Assembly: GCF_044761665.1 (NCBI RefSeq) | Contig: NZ_JBIWCW010000017.1 | Coordinates: forward strand, 1-64,000 | Origin: Peribacillus sp044761665 | Lineage (GTDB): Bacteria > Bacillota > Bacilli > Bacillales > DSM-1321 | Direction: 5' to 3' | Length of the DNA stretch: 64,000 nt | Part shown: piece after piece, positions 41,410-51,197 of the stretch | How positions within the stretch are numbered: the first letter of the stretch is position 1 | How the letters are laid out: each line of letters begins with the position of its first letter | Notes under the pieces: model-generated | Told to the model about the DNA's origin: nothing | The model's database searches: none | What the model saw: only the letters and a program-made list of their open reading frames with translations | Position numbers and translations under genes: made by a program

Positions 41410-43743
41410 CTATGATAAATGTGCTTCATCGTGATCATCTTTTGAAACCAGCACATTACGTGGCTTGCTTCCTTCGTAGGGACCGACGATTCCCCTTGCT
41501 TCCATTTCATCGATTAACCTCGCGGCACGGGTATAGCCAATCCTGAAACGGCGCTGCAGCATCGAAACTGAAGCGGTCTGCATTTCGGTAATTAAGGATA
41601 CGGCTTCCCCATATAAACTATCCTCGACTTCACCACTTGAAGTCTCTGGTATTTCGTCCGGTATCATTTCTTCGTTATACTGAGCCTTCTGTTGTGAAAT
41701 GACGTAGGTAACTACTTCCTCAACTTCTTGATCTGATAAGAACGCTCCTTGGACACGAATCGGTTTGGAAGCCCCAACAGGTAAAAACAGCATGTCTCCA
41801 CGACCTAGCAGTTTTTCTGCACCTCCCATATCCAATATCGTCCTCGAGTCAGTCGATGACGAGACACTAAAAGCAATTCTGGATGGGATATTTGCCTTGA
41901 TGACACCCGTAATTACATCCACAGACGGTCGCTGAGTGGCAATGATTAAGTGAATGCCCGCTGCCCTTGCCATCTGCGCAAGACGTGTGATGGCATCCTC
42001 CACATCATTTGAAGCAACCATCATCAAATCGGCAAGCTCATCGACAATGACTACAATATAGGGCAACAGAGGCTGTTTGGAGTCTTCCTCACTATTAAAA
42101 CGGTTAACGTAATCATTGTAGCCTTCGATATTACGCGTACCTGTGTGTGAAAAGAGCTCGTAGCGCCGTTCCATTTCACTCACCACTTTTTGAAGGGCTT
42201 GGGCCGCTTTTTTTGGATTAGTCACGACAGGCGCAAGTAAATGAGGAATTCCATTATAAACATTGAGTTCCACCATTTTTGGGTCAATCATCATCATCTT
42301 CACTTCATGTGGTTTTGCCCGCATGAGGATACTCGTGATAATACCGTTGATACAGACCGATTTACCACTGCCTGTTGCCCCCGCTACAAGTAAATGCGGC
42401 ATTTTATTGAGTTCAGCTTTAACCGCTTCACCCGAAATGTTCCGCCCAAGCCCAATTTGCAATTTTGCATCAGGTTTGTCAACTTCTTTAGCATCCAATA
42501 CTTCCCTAAGAGAAACCATGGCCACCTCAGAATTCGGAACTTCAATTCCTATTGCCGATTTACCTGGAATGGGTGCTTCCATCCGGATGTCCTTGGCTGC
42601 AAGTGCCAATGCAAGATCATCAGAAAGACTCACTATTTTACTGACCTTTACCCCTACATCTGGGTGCACTTCATATTTGGTCACAGCAGGTCCCAAATAA
42701 ACCTGTGTGACTCTCGCTTTAACGCCAAAGCTCTGAAACGTGCGTTCAAGCTTTGCCGCATTTTCATGGATTAACTGATACTCTCCACTTTGATCCGTTT
42801 TTTGGGGCTGCAATAACAAAGATAGGGGAGGTAAGGTATATTCCTTATTTTCCACTTCAGTAAAATTGATGGGCGGGACCACTTCGTCATGTTCTTCTTC
42901 TCCTTCAACTGAAGGTATCGTCTCAGTAGTAGCAGGCTGTTCTTCCTTTTCATCACCGTATGCTTTATCAGCAAAGCTTGATATGATTCGCTCCGTAACC
43001 ATCTGCTGTGTCTCTTCTTCCTGCTGTACGGCATGAACTTCTTCCACAGGTTCGTTTTCACGTTTTTTCTTCTTAGCAGGATTCTTTTTCTTTTGTTTCT
43101 TATCATCATTCCATGTTTTCATATCATCGGTAAAGGCTGTCCACTGCTTTTTAATAAAGCTACCAAGGGTAACGATAAATTTGCCAAGCGTCTCGCCTAA
43201 TGTCTTTCCTGTCATTAACACGATCCCGATGATGATAAACACGAAGGATACTATTTTTGAGCCGGCTTCGTCAAACAAGAAATAAGAGGCTGCAAATAAC
43301 ACAGCGCCTATCATCCCTCCGCCAAGATCCTTCGTACTGGTTTTACCGGTCACTTCCATCCAGAATAGTTCCCACGTGTTCGATATTACACTGGGCTTCG
43401 TAAACGGACCACCTTCTGCCAATAAATTAAACAGGGTTACATGACTAAGCAACAACATACTCGCTACAATAAAATACAAGCCGATTAATTGCCGTTTAAG
43501 CAAATATGGGACCTCTCTTTTAATCATCAAATAAAAGCCAGTCGCGATGGCCCCTAACAGAAAGAGGATGTACCATTCTCCCATAAAGAAACGAACTAAC
43601 AGGACTGTACCGCTCCCCACTGCACCTAATTTAGCAATGGCGATGACTGCCAGACTTATGATAGTCAGACCAATCAATTCATATTTAAGCGATAACTTTA
43701 GTTTTTCATTACTTTTCTTCTTCCTTTTTTTCTTTTTCACCAT
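41410..43743 (-). CDS. spoIIIE: DNA translocase SpoIIIE/FtsK
   Basis: 777 residues from the ATG at 43743 (MVKKKKRKKKSNEK), with AGGTGA upstream; the longer frame adds an unsupported 18 residues. A very basic N-terminus is followed by four membrane helices (about 25-165), a Glu/Lys-rich linker, and a RecA-like motor with GATGSGKSVCING (Walker A) and IVVIVDELADLMMV (Walker B). The C-terminal gamma winged-helix (SMLQRRFRIGYTRAARLIDEM) reads KOPS/SRS-type DNA. It pumps the chromosome into the forespore. It stands alone here between two terminators. Confidence 0.95.
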   Translation of the reverse strand: MVKKKKRKKKSNEKLKLSLKYELIGLTIISLAVIAIAKLGAVGSGTVLLVRFFMGEWYILFLLGAIATGFYLMIKREVPYLLKRQLIGLYFIVASMLLLSHVTLFNLLAEGGPFTKPSVISNTWELFWMEVTGKTSTKDLGGGMIGAVLFAASYFLFDEAGSKIVSFVFIIIGIVLMTGKTLGETLGKFIVTLGSFIKKQWTAFTDDMKTWNDDKKQKKKNPAKKKKRENEPVEEVHAVQQEEETQQMVTERIISSFADKAYGDEKEEQPATTETIPSVEGEEEHDEVVPPINFTEVENKEYTLPPLSLLLQPQKTDQSGEYQLIHENAAKLERTFQSFGVKARVTQVYLGPAVTKYEVHPDVGVKVSKIVSLSDDLALALAAKDIRMEAPIPGKSAIGIEVPNSEVAMVSLREVLDAKEVDKPDAKLQIGLGRNISGEAVKAELNKMPHLLVAGATGSGKSVCINGIITSILMRAKPHEVKMMMIDPKMVELNVYNGIPHLLAPVVTNPKKAAQALQKVVSEMERRYELFSHTGTRNIEGYNDYVNRFNSEEDSKQPLLPYIVVIVDELADLMMVASNDVEDAITRLAQMARAAGIHLIIATQRPSVDVITGVIKANIPSRIAFSVSSSTDSRTILDMGGAEKLLGRGDMLFLPVGASKPIRVQGAFLSDQEVEEVVTYVISQQKAQYNEEMIPDEIPETSSGEVEDSLYGEAVSLITEMQTASVSMLQRRFRIGYTRAARLIDEMEARGIVGPYEGSKPRNVLVSKDDHDEAHLS

Positions 43744-43897
43744 AAAATCACCTGATTCTTCTTGAAACTTAATTGTCACTCCTAAAATTACACACAAAAC
43801 AAAACAAATGTTCGCTTAGCAATTATACCAAAAAAATAGGATGATGTCTTTTGATCATGTCACAACTATTCGTGGTCAAAATCAAACCAATGAATAA

Positions 43898-43917
43898 AGC
43901 AGCCAAAAGGGGCTGCT
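43898..43917 (-). terminator. Terminator of tepA-ylzJ
   Basis: AGCAGCC/GGCTGCT with a 6-base loop, 47 bases past the ylzJ stop; TTTATT follows on the minus strand. Confidence 0.7.
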
Positions 43918-43964
43918 GATTTTTTCATTAGTATATCATAATTTATCTCTGTTGGTCCTTTTTT

Positions 43965-44192
43965 CTAGTTTCTCAACGGTTCGAATACATTGACAACTTC
44001 ACCGGGCTGTACATTGATTTTCATGTAATCTTCTGGGTTCGTACTTACAATCCGGTCAATACGAAACGAACTTCCGCCTTCATGTTCTACCATGACGTGG
44101 ACGCCATTCACTTTCATTTCAATCATATGTGCGATCTTATCATGGTGGTGCGGGAAGATGATCTCATCAGGGACAATGGTATAAAGTGTCAT
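43965..44192 (-). CDS. ylzJ: YlzJ-like protein
   Basis: A 75-residue protein (MTLYTIVPDEIIFP) of the YlzJ-like family, beta-rich, ending VVNVFEPLRN. It overlaps the end of tepA by 4 bases (ATGA), so translation is coupled. The tepA-ylzJ-spoIIIE order is conserved in Bacillus. Function unknown. Confidence 0.9.
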   Translation of the reverse strand: MTLYTIVPDEIIFPHHHDKIAHMIEMKVNGVHVMVEHEGGSSFRIDRIVSTNPEDYMKINVQPGEVVNVFEPLRN

Positions 44193-44926
44193 TGCAGTAA
44201 CCCCTCTTCGCCTTTATTAGAACTTCTTTCTTCCATGAATTCATTCAATTTCCTCATCGCATGTCCCACTCCTCCAACACCATCAATCATGCCGACATCG
44301 ACCGCTTCCACCCCGATTACATTCGTTCCGATGTCCCGTGTTAGATTTCCTTTAGCGAACATTAGATCTTTAAAACTATCTTCGGTAACATTGGAATGCC
44401 TTGTGACAAATTTAATTACCCGCTCCTGCATTTTATCTAAGTATTCAAAGGTTTGCGGTACCCCGATGACCATTCCGGTTAACCTGATCGGATGTATCGT
44501 CATGGTTGCTGTCTCGGCTATAAACGAATAATCGCAAGAAACGGCAATTGGCACCCCAATGGAATGCCCTCCTCCCAATACAATGGAGACGGACGGTTTA
44601 GAAAGGGACGCTAACATCTCGGCAATGGCAAGGCCCGCTTCAACGTCTCCCCCCACAGTATTTAGAATGACAAGCAACCCCTCAATATTGGGATTTTGTT
44701 CAATCGCTACTATTTGAGGAATCACATGTTCATACTTGGTCGTTTTATTTTGGGGAGGAAGTTGCATATGTCCTTCAATTTGACCGATAATCGTCAAACA
44801 ATGGATTTTTGAGTCTTTTGAAAGTTGTGGGACATTTGTAGTTCCCAACTGCTGGATTTTCTCGATTAACGTTGAATTCTTACCTTCCTGGCGGCCTTCA
44901 TTTTCATTTGGCAATGGTGTATCCAC
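44189..44926 (-). CDS. tepA: ClpP-like protease TepA (translocation-enhancing protein)
   Basis: A 245-residue ClpP-fold serine protease. It has NTVGGDVEAGLAIAEML as the oxyanion strand, GGGHSIGVP with the nucleophile Ser, and MTIHPIRLTG with the catalytic His. B. subtilis TepA is reported to aid protein translocation and to degrade small acid-soluble spore proteins. The start is GTG at 44926, with AAAGGGG upstream. There is no signal peptide. It is the first gene of a pair with ylzJ. Confidence 0.93.
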   Translation of the reverse strand: MDTPLPNENEGRQEGKNSTLIEKIQQLGTTNVPQLSKDSKIHCLTIIGQIEGHMQLPPQNKTTKYEHVIPQIVAIEQNPNIEGLLVILNTVGGDVEAGLAIAEMLASLSKPSVSIVLGGGHSIGVPIAVSCDYSFIAETATMTIHPIRLTGMVIGVPQTFEYLDKMQERVIKFVTRHSNVTEDSFKDLMFAKGNLTRDIGTNVIGVEAVDVGMIDGVGGVGHAMRKLNEFMEERSSNKGEEGLLQ

Positions 44927-45062
44927 TTATGGCAACCCCTTTCTCTAAAGCCTATGCCCTTATTATGTCTCGAGTCTTAAACTTCATTCTTCAAGACGGG
45001 CAGCACTCGTAAGAAAAGTATTGGGTCCATAAAAGGTGTTTAGTCGAACTATGATAAATGGC

Positions 45063-45104
45063 AAAAAGGCAGATACGTTGATTCAACAACATTTCTGCCT
45101 TTTT
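45063..45104 (-). terminator. Terminator of rnjB
   Basis: An 11-bp outer stem (AAAAAGGCAGA/TCTGCCTTTTT) with an inner GTTG/CAAC stem, 17 bases past the rnjB stop. Confidence 0.85.
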
Positions 45105-45121
45105 GATGGAAGCCCCTTTGA

Positions 45122-46792
45122 TTAATATTCCATGATGATAGGTAAGATCATCGGGCGACGCTTTGTTTTTTCATAGAAGAATTGGTTTAGAGCATCACGC
45201 ATTTCCTGTTTCAGCGTAGACCAATCGAAAGGCTGACGCGATCCGTTTTTCTTCACGATTTCACTTACAATGCCTGTTGCTTCCGCCATCATTTTTTCTG
45301 ATTCACGCACATATACGAATCCACGAGAGATGATTTCCGGACCTGCGGCAATGCTCTTATCTTGTCGATTCAATGTGACGACGACGATCAATATACCATC
45401 TTGTGATAATAAACGGCGATCACGGAGAACGATATTCCCCACATCTCCTACACCACTGCCATCAATTAAAATATTACCTGCAGTTACTTTTCCGGAAAGG
45501 CCAATCTTATCGCCATTCATTTCAATGACATCACCTTTTTCAGCAATTACAATGTTTTCAGGTTTGATTCCTGCAGAGATGCCCACTTTTTGGTGAGAAT
45601 ACAGATGACGGTATTCCCCGTGTACCGGGATGAAGTATTTAGGGTTCATCAGGTTGATCATCATCTTCAATTCTTCCTGGCTCCCATGACCCGTTACATG
45701 AACTTTATATTTATTTGAAGAAACGACCTCAGCACCCACTCGGTAAAGTAAGTCGATGGTTTTTGATAGAATAAGCTCTCCACCCTGTAGAGGGGATGCA
45801 CTGATTAAGACCGTGTCACCTTTTTTAATCGTAACTTGTTTATGGGTCTGCTTCGCCATTTTTTGAAGGGCCGCTATCGGTTCTCCTTGGTGGCCGGTTG
45901 ATAACACCACAATTTCACGATCTTCGTATTGATTGATTTCACTAACTGGAATAATCAAATCATCCTCGACTTTTAAGTAGCCTAGATTTAAAGCAGTTTC
46001 GTATACCCGCTTCAAACTTTTCCCAACAACGGCCACTTTCCTTTTATTTGCTGCAGCCGCATTGAAGACATGCTGAATCCGATTTACATTCGAAGCAAAG
46101 CAGGCAACAATAATTCTACCGGATGTGGAACGGAAGGCTTCCGTAATGTCTTTGGCAACAACTGCTTCTGATGGAGTATAACCTGGTCTCTCAGCCCCCG
46201 TACTATCAGAAAGCAGACACAGGACCCCCTCTTCCCCGATACTTGCCATTTTACCTATTTCAGGTTTATAAAGGTCCGTTGCCGCTTGGTCAAACTTGAA
46301 ATCTCCGGTATATACGATAGCGCCTTCACGCGTATGTATGACCACTCCCACAGAATCAGGAATACTATGGTTCGTACGGAAAAAGGAAACAGCAGCCTCT
46401 GGAAAACTCAAAAGAGAATCTGAATCAATCTCTGTAAAAATCGCCCTGCCATTAAAGCCATCTTCCTTTAGTTTTGTCTTAATTAACGCAAGTGTAAGCT
46501 TTGTCCCATATACGGGAACAGGTAAATATTTCAATACGTAAGCAAGGGCACCCATATGATCTTCATGACCATGCGTAATAAAAATCCCCTGAATTCGTTC
46601 TTTATTGTCCATCAAGTAAGAAATATCCGGTATAACAGCATCGATGCCAAGCATTTCTTCTTCTGGCAACATCAAACCTGCATCTAAAAGATAGAGGTCA
46701 TCATTCACCTCAACCACATACATATTTTTACCAAGTTCCCCTTGTCCCCCAAGAGAAATCACTTTAATTCCATTATTTTTATCTTTACCCAA
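45122..46792 (-). CDS. rnjB: Ribonuclease J2
   Basis: A 556-residue beta-CASP metallo-beta-lactamase RNase, partner of RNase J1. The start is TTG at 46792, with a perfect AAGGAGG 8 bases upstream; the longer frame to 46873 has no SD and would add 27 unsupported residues. The zinc motif FITHGHEDHMGA (H74, H76, D78, H79) and the beta-CASP motifs DSTGAERPG and VHVTGHGSQEEL are intact. It is separated from dapA by a hairpin and from tepA by a terminator. Confidence 0.95.
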   Translation of the reverse strand: MGKDKNNGIKVISLGGQGELGKNMYVVEVNDDLYLLDAGLMLPEEEMLGIDAVIPDISYLMDNKERIQGIFITHGHEDHMGALAYVLKYLPVPVYGTKLTLALIKTKLKEDGFNGRAIFTEIDSDSLLSFPEAAVSFFRTNHSIPDSVGVVIHTREGAIVYTGDFKFDQAATDLYKPEIGKMASIGEEGVLCLLSDSTGAERPGYTPSEAVVAKDITEAFRSTSGRIIVACFASNVNRIQHVFNAAAANKRKVAVVGKSLKRVYETALNLGYLKVEDDLIIPVSEINQYEDREIVVLSTGHQGEPIAALQKMAKQTHKQVTIKKGDTVLISASPLQGGELILSKTIDLLYRVGAEVVSSNKYKVHVTGHGSQEELKMMINLMNPKYFIPVHGEYRHLYSHQKVGISAGIKPENIVIAEKGDVIEMNGDKIGLSGKVTAGNILIDGSGVGDVGNIVLRDRRLLSQDGILIVVVTLNRQDKSIAAGPEIISRGFVYVRESEKMMAEATGIVSEIVKKNGSRQPFDWSTLKQEMRDALNQFFYEKTKRRPMILPIIMEY

Positions 46793-47047
46793 TCGAATAT
46801 CCTCCTTAAGAAATAGCCGTTCATAATTTCCATTGATTTCATTATAACCCATGTTTAAAAAACATGACAACACATACCATTTCTAGAAGATTTCTCCCTT
46901 GCCTGGCAATGCGTTTATGTATAGGAGCTTAACTCCTCATTGTATCCCTTTTTAAAAAGAAAAGACTATTAGAAGTATAAGCCCTTAACCTATAACTGGA
47001 AAGAAAATAATACTTTATTCATTAAACCAAAGAATCTTTATGTGAAA

Positions 47048-47076
47048 ACAAGCCAATCATTAAACGATCAGCTTGT
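47048..47076 (-). terminator. Hairpin after dapA
   Basis: ACAAGC/GCTTGT with inner ATC/GAT pairs and a short T run on the minus strand, 12 bases past the dapA stop. It probably ends the asd-dapG-dapA transcript, at least partly. Confidence 0.6.
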
Positions 47077-47087
47077 CTGGTGAAGAT

Positions 47088-47954
47088 TTATTTTTTTAAT
47101 ACTGATATCAACACTGAGCGCTCTTGCTCAGTCAGTGGTACGATAGGCAACCTGACTGAACCTACATCAATGCCTTGTAACTGAAGGGCAGTCTTGACAG
47201 GGGCAGGACTTGGGGCTGCAAATAAACCTTTTATAAGGGGTAACAATTCCTGATGAAGTCTCGCAGCTTCTGCTAAGTTCCCGCTGATGAATGCTTCTAT
47301 GATTTGCTGCATTTCATTGCCGGCCACATGGGAGGCAACCGAAACGACGCCTACACCGCCAATAGCCAATACAGGAAGGGTTAAAGCATCGTCCCCGCTA
47401 TATAAGGCGAAATCCTCATCGGTCTCAGCAATGATTTGCGTCATGGCATTTAAATCGCCGCTCGCTTCTTTCACGGCTACGATGTTAGGTATCTCCGAAA
47501 GGCGGATAATGGTCTCCGGGTCAATATTGACAGCAGCACGCCCAGGGATGTTGTAAACCATCACCGGCAATGTTGTACTCTCGGCAATCGCTTTAAAATG
47601 TTGGAAAAGTCCTTCTTGATTCGTTTTACTATAATAGGGTGCCACAATCATGATTGCATCTGCACCGTTCTTTTCCGCTTTTTTAGTCAACTCGATGGAA
47701 GCATATGTGTTATTGCTTCCTGTTCCCATGATGATGGGCACTCGTTTGTCTACGATCTTTGTAACATGACGAAGAAGGGCAATCTTCTCTTCCGAAGACA
47801 ATGTAGGTGATTCCCCTGTTGTACCTGCAAGTACAAGTGAATCCGTTCCGTTAGATAATAAGTAATTGACCAATTTAGTCGTTTTTTGAAAGTCAACATT
47901 CCCCTTACTATCGAAAGGAGTGACCATTGCGGTTGATACTCTACCAAATATCAT
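47088..47954 (-). CDS. dapA: 4-hydroxy-tetrahydrodipicolinate synthase
   Basis: A 288-residue TIM-barrel aldolase that condenses pyruvate with aspartate semialdehyde. It shows LAGTTGESPTLSSEEK (substrate Thr pair), the catalytic Tyr in VMVYNIPGRAAVNI and the Schiff-base Lys in IVAVKEASGD. Its product feeds both lysine/peptidoglycan and, in the mother cell, dipicolinate. It follows dapG by about 40 bases. The SD includes AGAGGTG. Confidence 0.97.
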   Translation of the reverse strand: MIFGRVSTAMVTPFDSKGNVDFQKTTKLVNYLLSNGTDSLVLAGTTGESPTLSSEEKIALLRHVTKIVDKRVPIIMGTGSNNTYASIELTKKAEKNGADAIMIVAPYYSKTNQEGLFQHFKAIAESTTLPVMVYNIPGRAAVNIDPETIIRLSEIPNIVAVKEASGDLNAMTQIIAETDEDFALYSGDDALTLPVLAIGGVGVVSVASHVAGNEMQQIIEAFISGNLAEAARLHQELLPLIKGLFAAPSPAPVKTALQLQGIDVGSVRLPIVPLTEQERSVLISVLKK

Positions 47955-47996
47955 GTTTTAACACCTCTTTAATTTATAAAACTTCAATATATACGG

Positions 47997-49223
47997 TTAT
48001 TCCGTTTCCATTTCATGTAAATGGAATGCATCATGAAGCGAATTAACCGCATTGATTAAATCATCTTCCTTCACCAATACCCAAATTGTCGTATGACTAT
48101 CCGCCGATTGAAGAATCGATATTTCTTTTTCCGAAAGTGCTGTGACAATCTTCGAAGCCACACCAGGTACACCATTGATGCCCGCTCCAACGACGGATAC
48201 TTTGGCACAATTCCGTTCAATGAGAGGATCATGCCCCATTTCAGCCAGAATGGAAAGGGCTAGTTCCGTCATCTCTTCCGTGACCGTATAGACCACTCCA
48301 TTCGGCGAAATATTAATAAAGTCGACGGAAATAGACGCATTGGCCATCGCTTTAAACACTTCTGCCTGTAAATTATATTGTTCTTTTTTTGCATTCACCT
48401 TAATTTGGGTTATTTTTGAAACATGAGCAATTCCTGTAACGAGTCTTTCCCTGATATCACTGCCTTGGCTTCCCTTATTTACGCTTGTAACTAGGGTCCC
48501 CAATCCTTCACTGTATGTGGAACGGATCCGGATTGGCACTTTAGCCTGCATCGCAATTTCGACCGCCCGGGGATGGATGACTTTAGCTCCTTGATATGCC
48601 ATATTGCATACTTCGGTATAAGAGACGATGGATAATGGGCGGGCATGCTCGGCAATCCGTGGATCAGCAGTCATGATTCCTTCCACATCCGTGAAAATAT
48701 CGACACGGTCAGCCTGTAAAGCAGCTCCTAATGCTGCAGCCGAAGTGTCACTCCCACCTCGTCCAATTGTTGTGATGTCCCCATTTTTGGCGGCTCCTTG
48801 GAAGCCTGCAACAACAACGACATCTTTCATTTCAAGTTCCTTCAGGAGACGGTCACACTTCATTTCAACGATTCTTGCACTGGAAAAATCGTAATTCGTC
48901 TGGAATCCTGCTTGGGCCCCTGTGTAAGCGGTAGCTTCTATCCCATGTTCCAACAACATATTCGTAAATACCACAGAAGATATTGTTTCACCTACTGACA
49001 TAAGTAGGTCCTGTTCCCGTTTAGAAAGAAGGGCGCTTGATCCATTTACCAATGAAAGTAATGTATCTGTCGCATATGGATCACCTTTTCTTCCCATGGC
49101 AGAAACAACGACCACCACTTTATACCCTTCCTTAAGAGCCCTCTCAATATGGCCCTTGGCATGGGCCCGGCTATCTTCGTCCCGGACTGATGTCCCACCG
49201 AATTTCTGGACGATTATTTTCAA
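47997..49223 (-). CDS. dapG: Aspartokinase I (DapG)
   Basis: 408 residues from the TTG at 49223 (read MKIIVQKFGGTSVRDED), 6-7 bases after GGGGTGA; the frame to 49271 gives 16 extra residues without an SD. The kinase domain has KFGGTSV and GRGGSDTSAAALGAAL. Two ACT domains at the C-terminus (about 265-408) bind the allosteric effector; in B. subtilis this isoenzyme is inhibited by meso-diaminopimelate and supplies cell wall and spore cortex. It lies between asd and dapA. Confidence 0.95.
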   Translation of the reverse strand: MKIIVQKFGGTSVRDEDSRAHAKGHIERALKEGYKVVVVVSAMGRKGDPYATDTLLSLVNGSSALLSKREQDLLMSVGETISSVVFTNMLLEHGIEATAYTGAQAGFQTNYDFSSARIVEMKCDRLLKELEMKDVVVVAGFQGAAKNGDITTIGRGGSDTSAAALGAALQADRVDIFTDVEGIMTADPRIAEHARPLSIVSYTEVCNMAYQGAKVIHPRAVEIAMQAKVPIRIRSTYSEGLGTLVTSVNKGSQGSDIRERLVTGIAHVSKITQIKVNAKKEQYNLQAEVFKAMANASISVDFINISPNGVVYTVTEEMTELALSILAEMGHDPLIERNCAKVSVVGAGINGVPGVASKIVTALSEKEISILQSADSHTTIWVLVKEDDLINAVNSLHDAFHLHEMETE

Positions 49224-49325
49224 TATTCTCACCCCAAATATAAGCCAGCCTCCCAATAAGGAAGCTGACATAAACTCTTTATCATGTTGAAATGTTCTTA
49301 GCTGCCCGAGTTTTATTATCTTTTC

Positions 49326-50381
49326 TTACTTAACACTCACTAAGTCTAATTTTAAAAGGCTTTCAGCAATTTGAACAGAATTCCATGCTGCCCCTTTTAA
49401 TAGATTATCGGAAACGATCCATAAATGGAAGCCTTTATCTTCATCTAAATCTTTACGGATCCGGCCTACGAAAACATCATTCTTGCCGACAGAAGATGCA
49501 GGGGTTGGATAGACCTGTTGTTCTGGCTCATCTTCCAAAACGACTCCTGCTGCCGTTTTCATCAAGTTCTTGATTTCAGCCGCGGAAACACCGTCTTTTT
49601 CAACTTCAATGTAAACTGATTCCGAATGACCTGTTACAACTGGAAGCCTAACACAAGTTGCAGCTACAGGCAGCTTTTCCATATGCATGATTTTCTTTGT
49701 CTCATTGATCATTTTCATTTCTTCAAACGTGAATCCATTATCTTGGAACTTATCGATTTGGGGAATGACATTGAAAGCAATTTGATAATGCTTGGCATCC
49801 CCTTTTACCGGTAATATTTTTGGTTCGATTTCTTTTTCATCCAGAAGATCACGAGCCTGTTCCTTTAGTTCGTTTATCGCTGCAACCCCGGCTCCAGATA
49901 CGGCCTGGTATGTGGAAACGACCACTTTCGATAAACCATACTCTTGGCGGATCGGTTCTAACGCTACAACCATCTGAATCGTTGAACAATTTGGATTGGC
50001 AATGATTCCATTATGCTTTTTCAAATCCTCTTCATTTACTTCCGGTACGACAAGCGGAACATTTTCATCCATGCGGAATGCGCTTGTATTATCTACTACT
50101 ATCGCTCCTCTTTTTACTGCTTCTGGAGCCAATTCCTTAGACACACTTCCACCCGCACTGAATAGAGCGATATCTATGCCTTCAAAGCTTTCAGGTTTCG
50201 CTTCCTGAACTTCGATTTCTTCACCTTTAAATAGCAACTTAGTCCCTGCGGAACGAGCTGATGATAAAAAGATGATTTTCGTGATCGGAAAATCCCGTTC
50301 TTCGAGTGTTGAAATCATTTGTTGTCCTACCGCTCCAGTCGCTCCTACTACAGCAATATGCAATCCCTGTGTCCCGGTCAT
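49326..50381 (-). CDS. asd: Aspartate-semialdehyde dehydrogenase
   Basis: A 351-residue NADPH-dependent enzyme that reduces aspartyl phosphate. The cofactor motif is VVGATGAVGQQM, the catalytic Cys is in IIANPNCSTIQMV, and the catalytic His is in the R-LPVVTGHSESVYIEV segment. The SD is AAAGGAG. It starts the asd-dapG-dapA operon and follows dpaB across 216 bases. Confidence 0.97.
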   Translation of the reverse strand: MTGTQGLHIAVVGATGAVGQQMISTLEERDFPITKIIFLSSARSAGTKLLFKGEEIEVQEAKPESFEGIDIALFSAGGSVSKELAPEAVKRGAIVVDNTSAFRMDENVPLVVPEVNEEDLKKHNGIIANPNCSTIQMVVALEPIRQEYGLSKVVVSTYQAVSGAGVAAINELKEQARDLLDEKEIEPKILPVKGDAKHYQIAFNVIPQIDKFQDNGFTFEEMKMINETKKIMHMEKLPVAATCVRLPVVTGHSESVYIEVEKDGVSAAEIKNLMKTAAGVVLEDEPEQQVYPTPASSVGKNDVFVGRIRKDLDEDKGFHLWIVSDNLLKGAAWNSVQIAESLLKLDLVSVK

Positions 50382-50597
50382 TTGTACATGCTCCTTTTCT
50401 ATCTCTAAAGTTAGTTAATATTTGTCTGGTTTACTCTACTTGCTCAGAATATCATATATTTTATCACATTAACATTCGAAAGAACGCACTTTAACAAAAT
50501 ATTCTGGTAGTATAGATTGATTTTAACGAATGACTAAGTTTTACCTGGTTAACAAATTACCCGGGAGCGCACGGCTTACTATGGGACAAGCAAGTGG

Positions 50598-51197
50598 TTA
50601 TATATCATCTTTGAACCGTTCAATAATGACGGGCTGGATCTGTTCTCCATCTATGGCTGCCAAAATGGTATCCCGGATCATACTCATTCTGGCCACCATT
50701 GAACTCGGTTTGCCTTCAGGATTATCTTGACCATATGGAACGAAATAGATATCCTTTGCGGCCATCAGCCTCATTAAATTGACGCCATTCAAACCAAGGG
50801 CATCGTTTGTTGAAATCGCAACCACTACCGGACGGTGATTTCTCATCGTCGCTTTTGCAGCCATAAGTACAGGCGAATCTGTAAGGGCATTAGCCATCTT
50901 ACTCATCGAATTACCGGTCATCGGAGCGATAACCATGCAGTCAAGCGGCAATTTAGGTCCTAGTGGTTCTGCTTTGACGATCGTATCTACGGCATCATGT
51001 CCCGTCAATTTTTCGATTCGTGCAACCCAGTCTTCCCCATTTCCAAAGCGTGTTTCCGTATTTTGAACAGTAGATGTCACAACCGGAATCACATCTGCTC
51101 CTTCATTTATAAGCTTCTCTATTTCTGGGAACACACTATCATATGTGCAATGCGACCCTGTCAATCCAAATCCAATCCGTTTACCTTGCAGACTCAT
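50598..51197 (-). CDS. dpaB: Dipicolinate synthase flavoprotein subunit B (SpoVFB)
   Basis: A 199-residue flavoprotein of the UbiX/Dfp type. It has LTGSHCTYDSVFPEI at the N-terminus, MVIAPMTGNSMSKMANALTD for FMN binding, and VVVAISTNDALGLNG. With DpaA it oxidises dihydrodipicolinate to dipicolinic acid in the mother cell. It overlaps dpaA by 4 bases (ATGA). No terminator is evident after it, so some read-through into asd is possible. Confidence 0.96.
   Translation of the reverse strand: MSLQGKRIGFGLTGSHCTYDSVFPEIEKLINEGADVIPVVTSTVQNTETRFGNGEDWVARIEKLTGHDAVDTIVKAEPLGPKLPLDCMVIAPMTGNSMSKMANALTDSPVLMAAKATMRNHRPVVVAISTNDALGLNGVNLMRLMAAKDIYFVPYGQDNPEGKPSSMVARMSMIRDTILAAIDGEQIQPVIIERFKDDI

Noticed and set aside
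47955..50597. A lysine riboswitch or T-box for the dap genes
   Set aside because: The gaps between dapA, dapG, asd and dpaB are too short or lack the conserved blocks.
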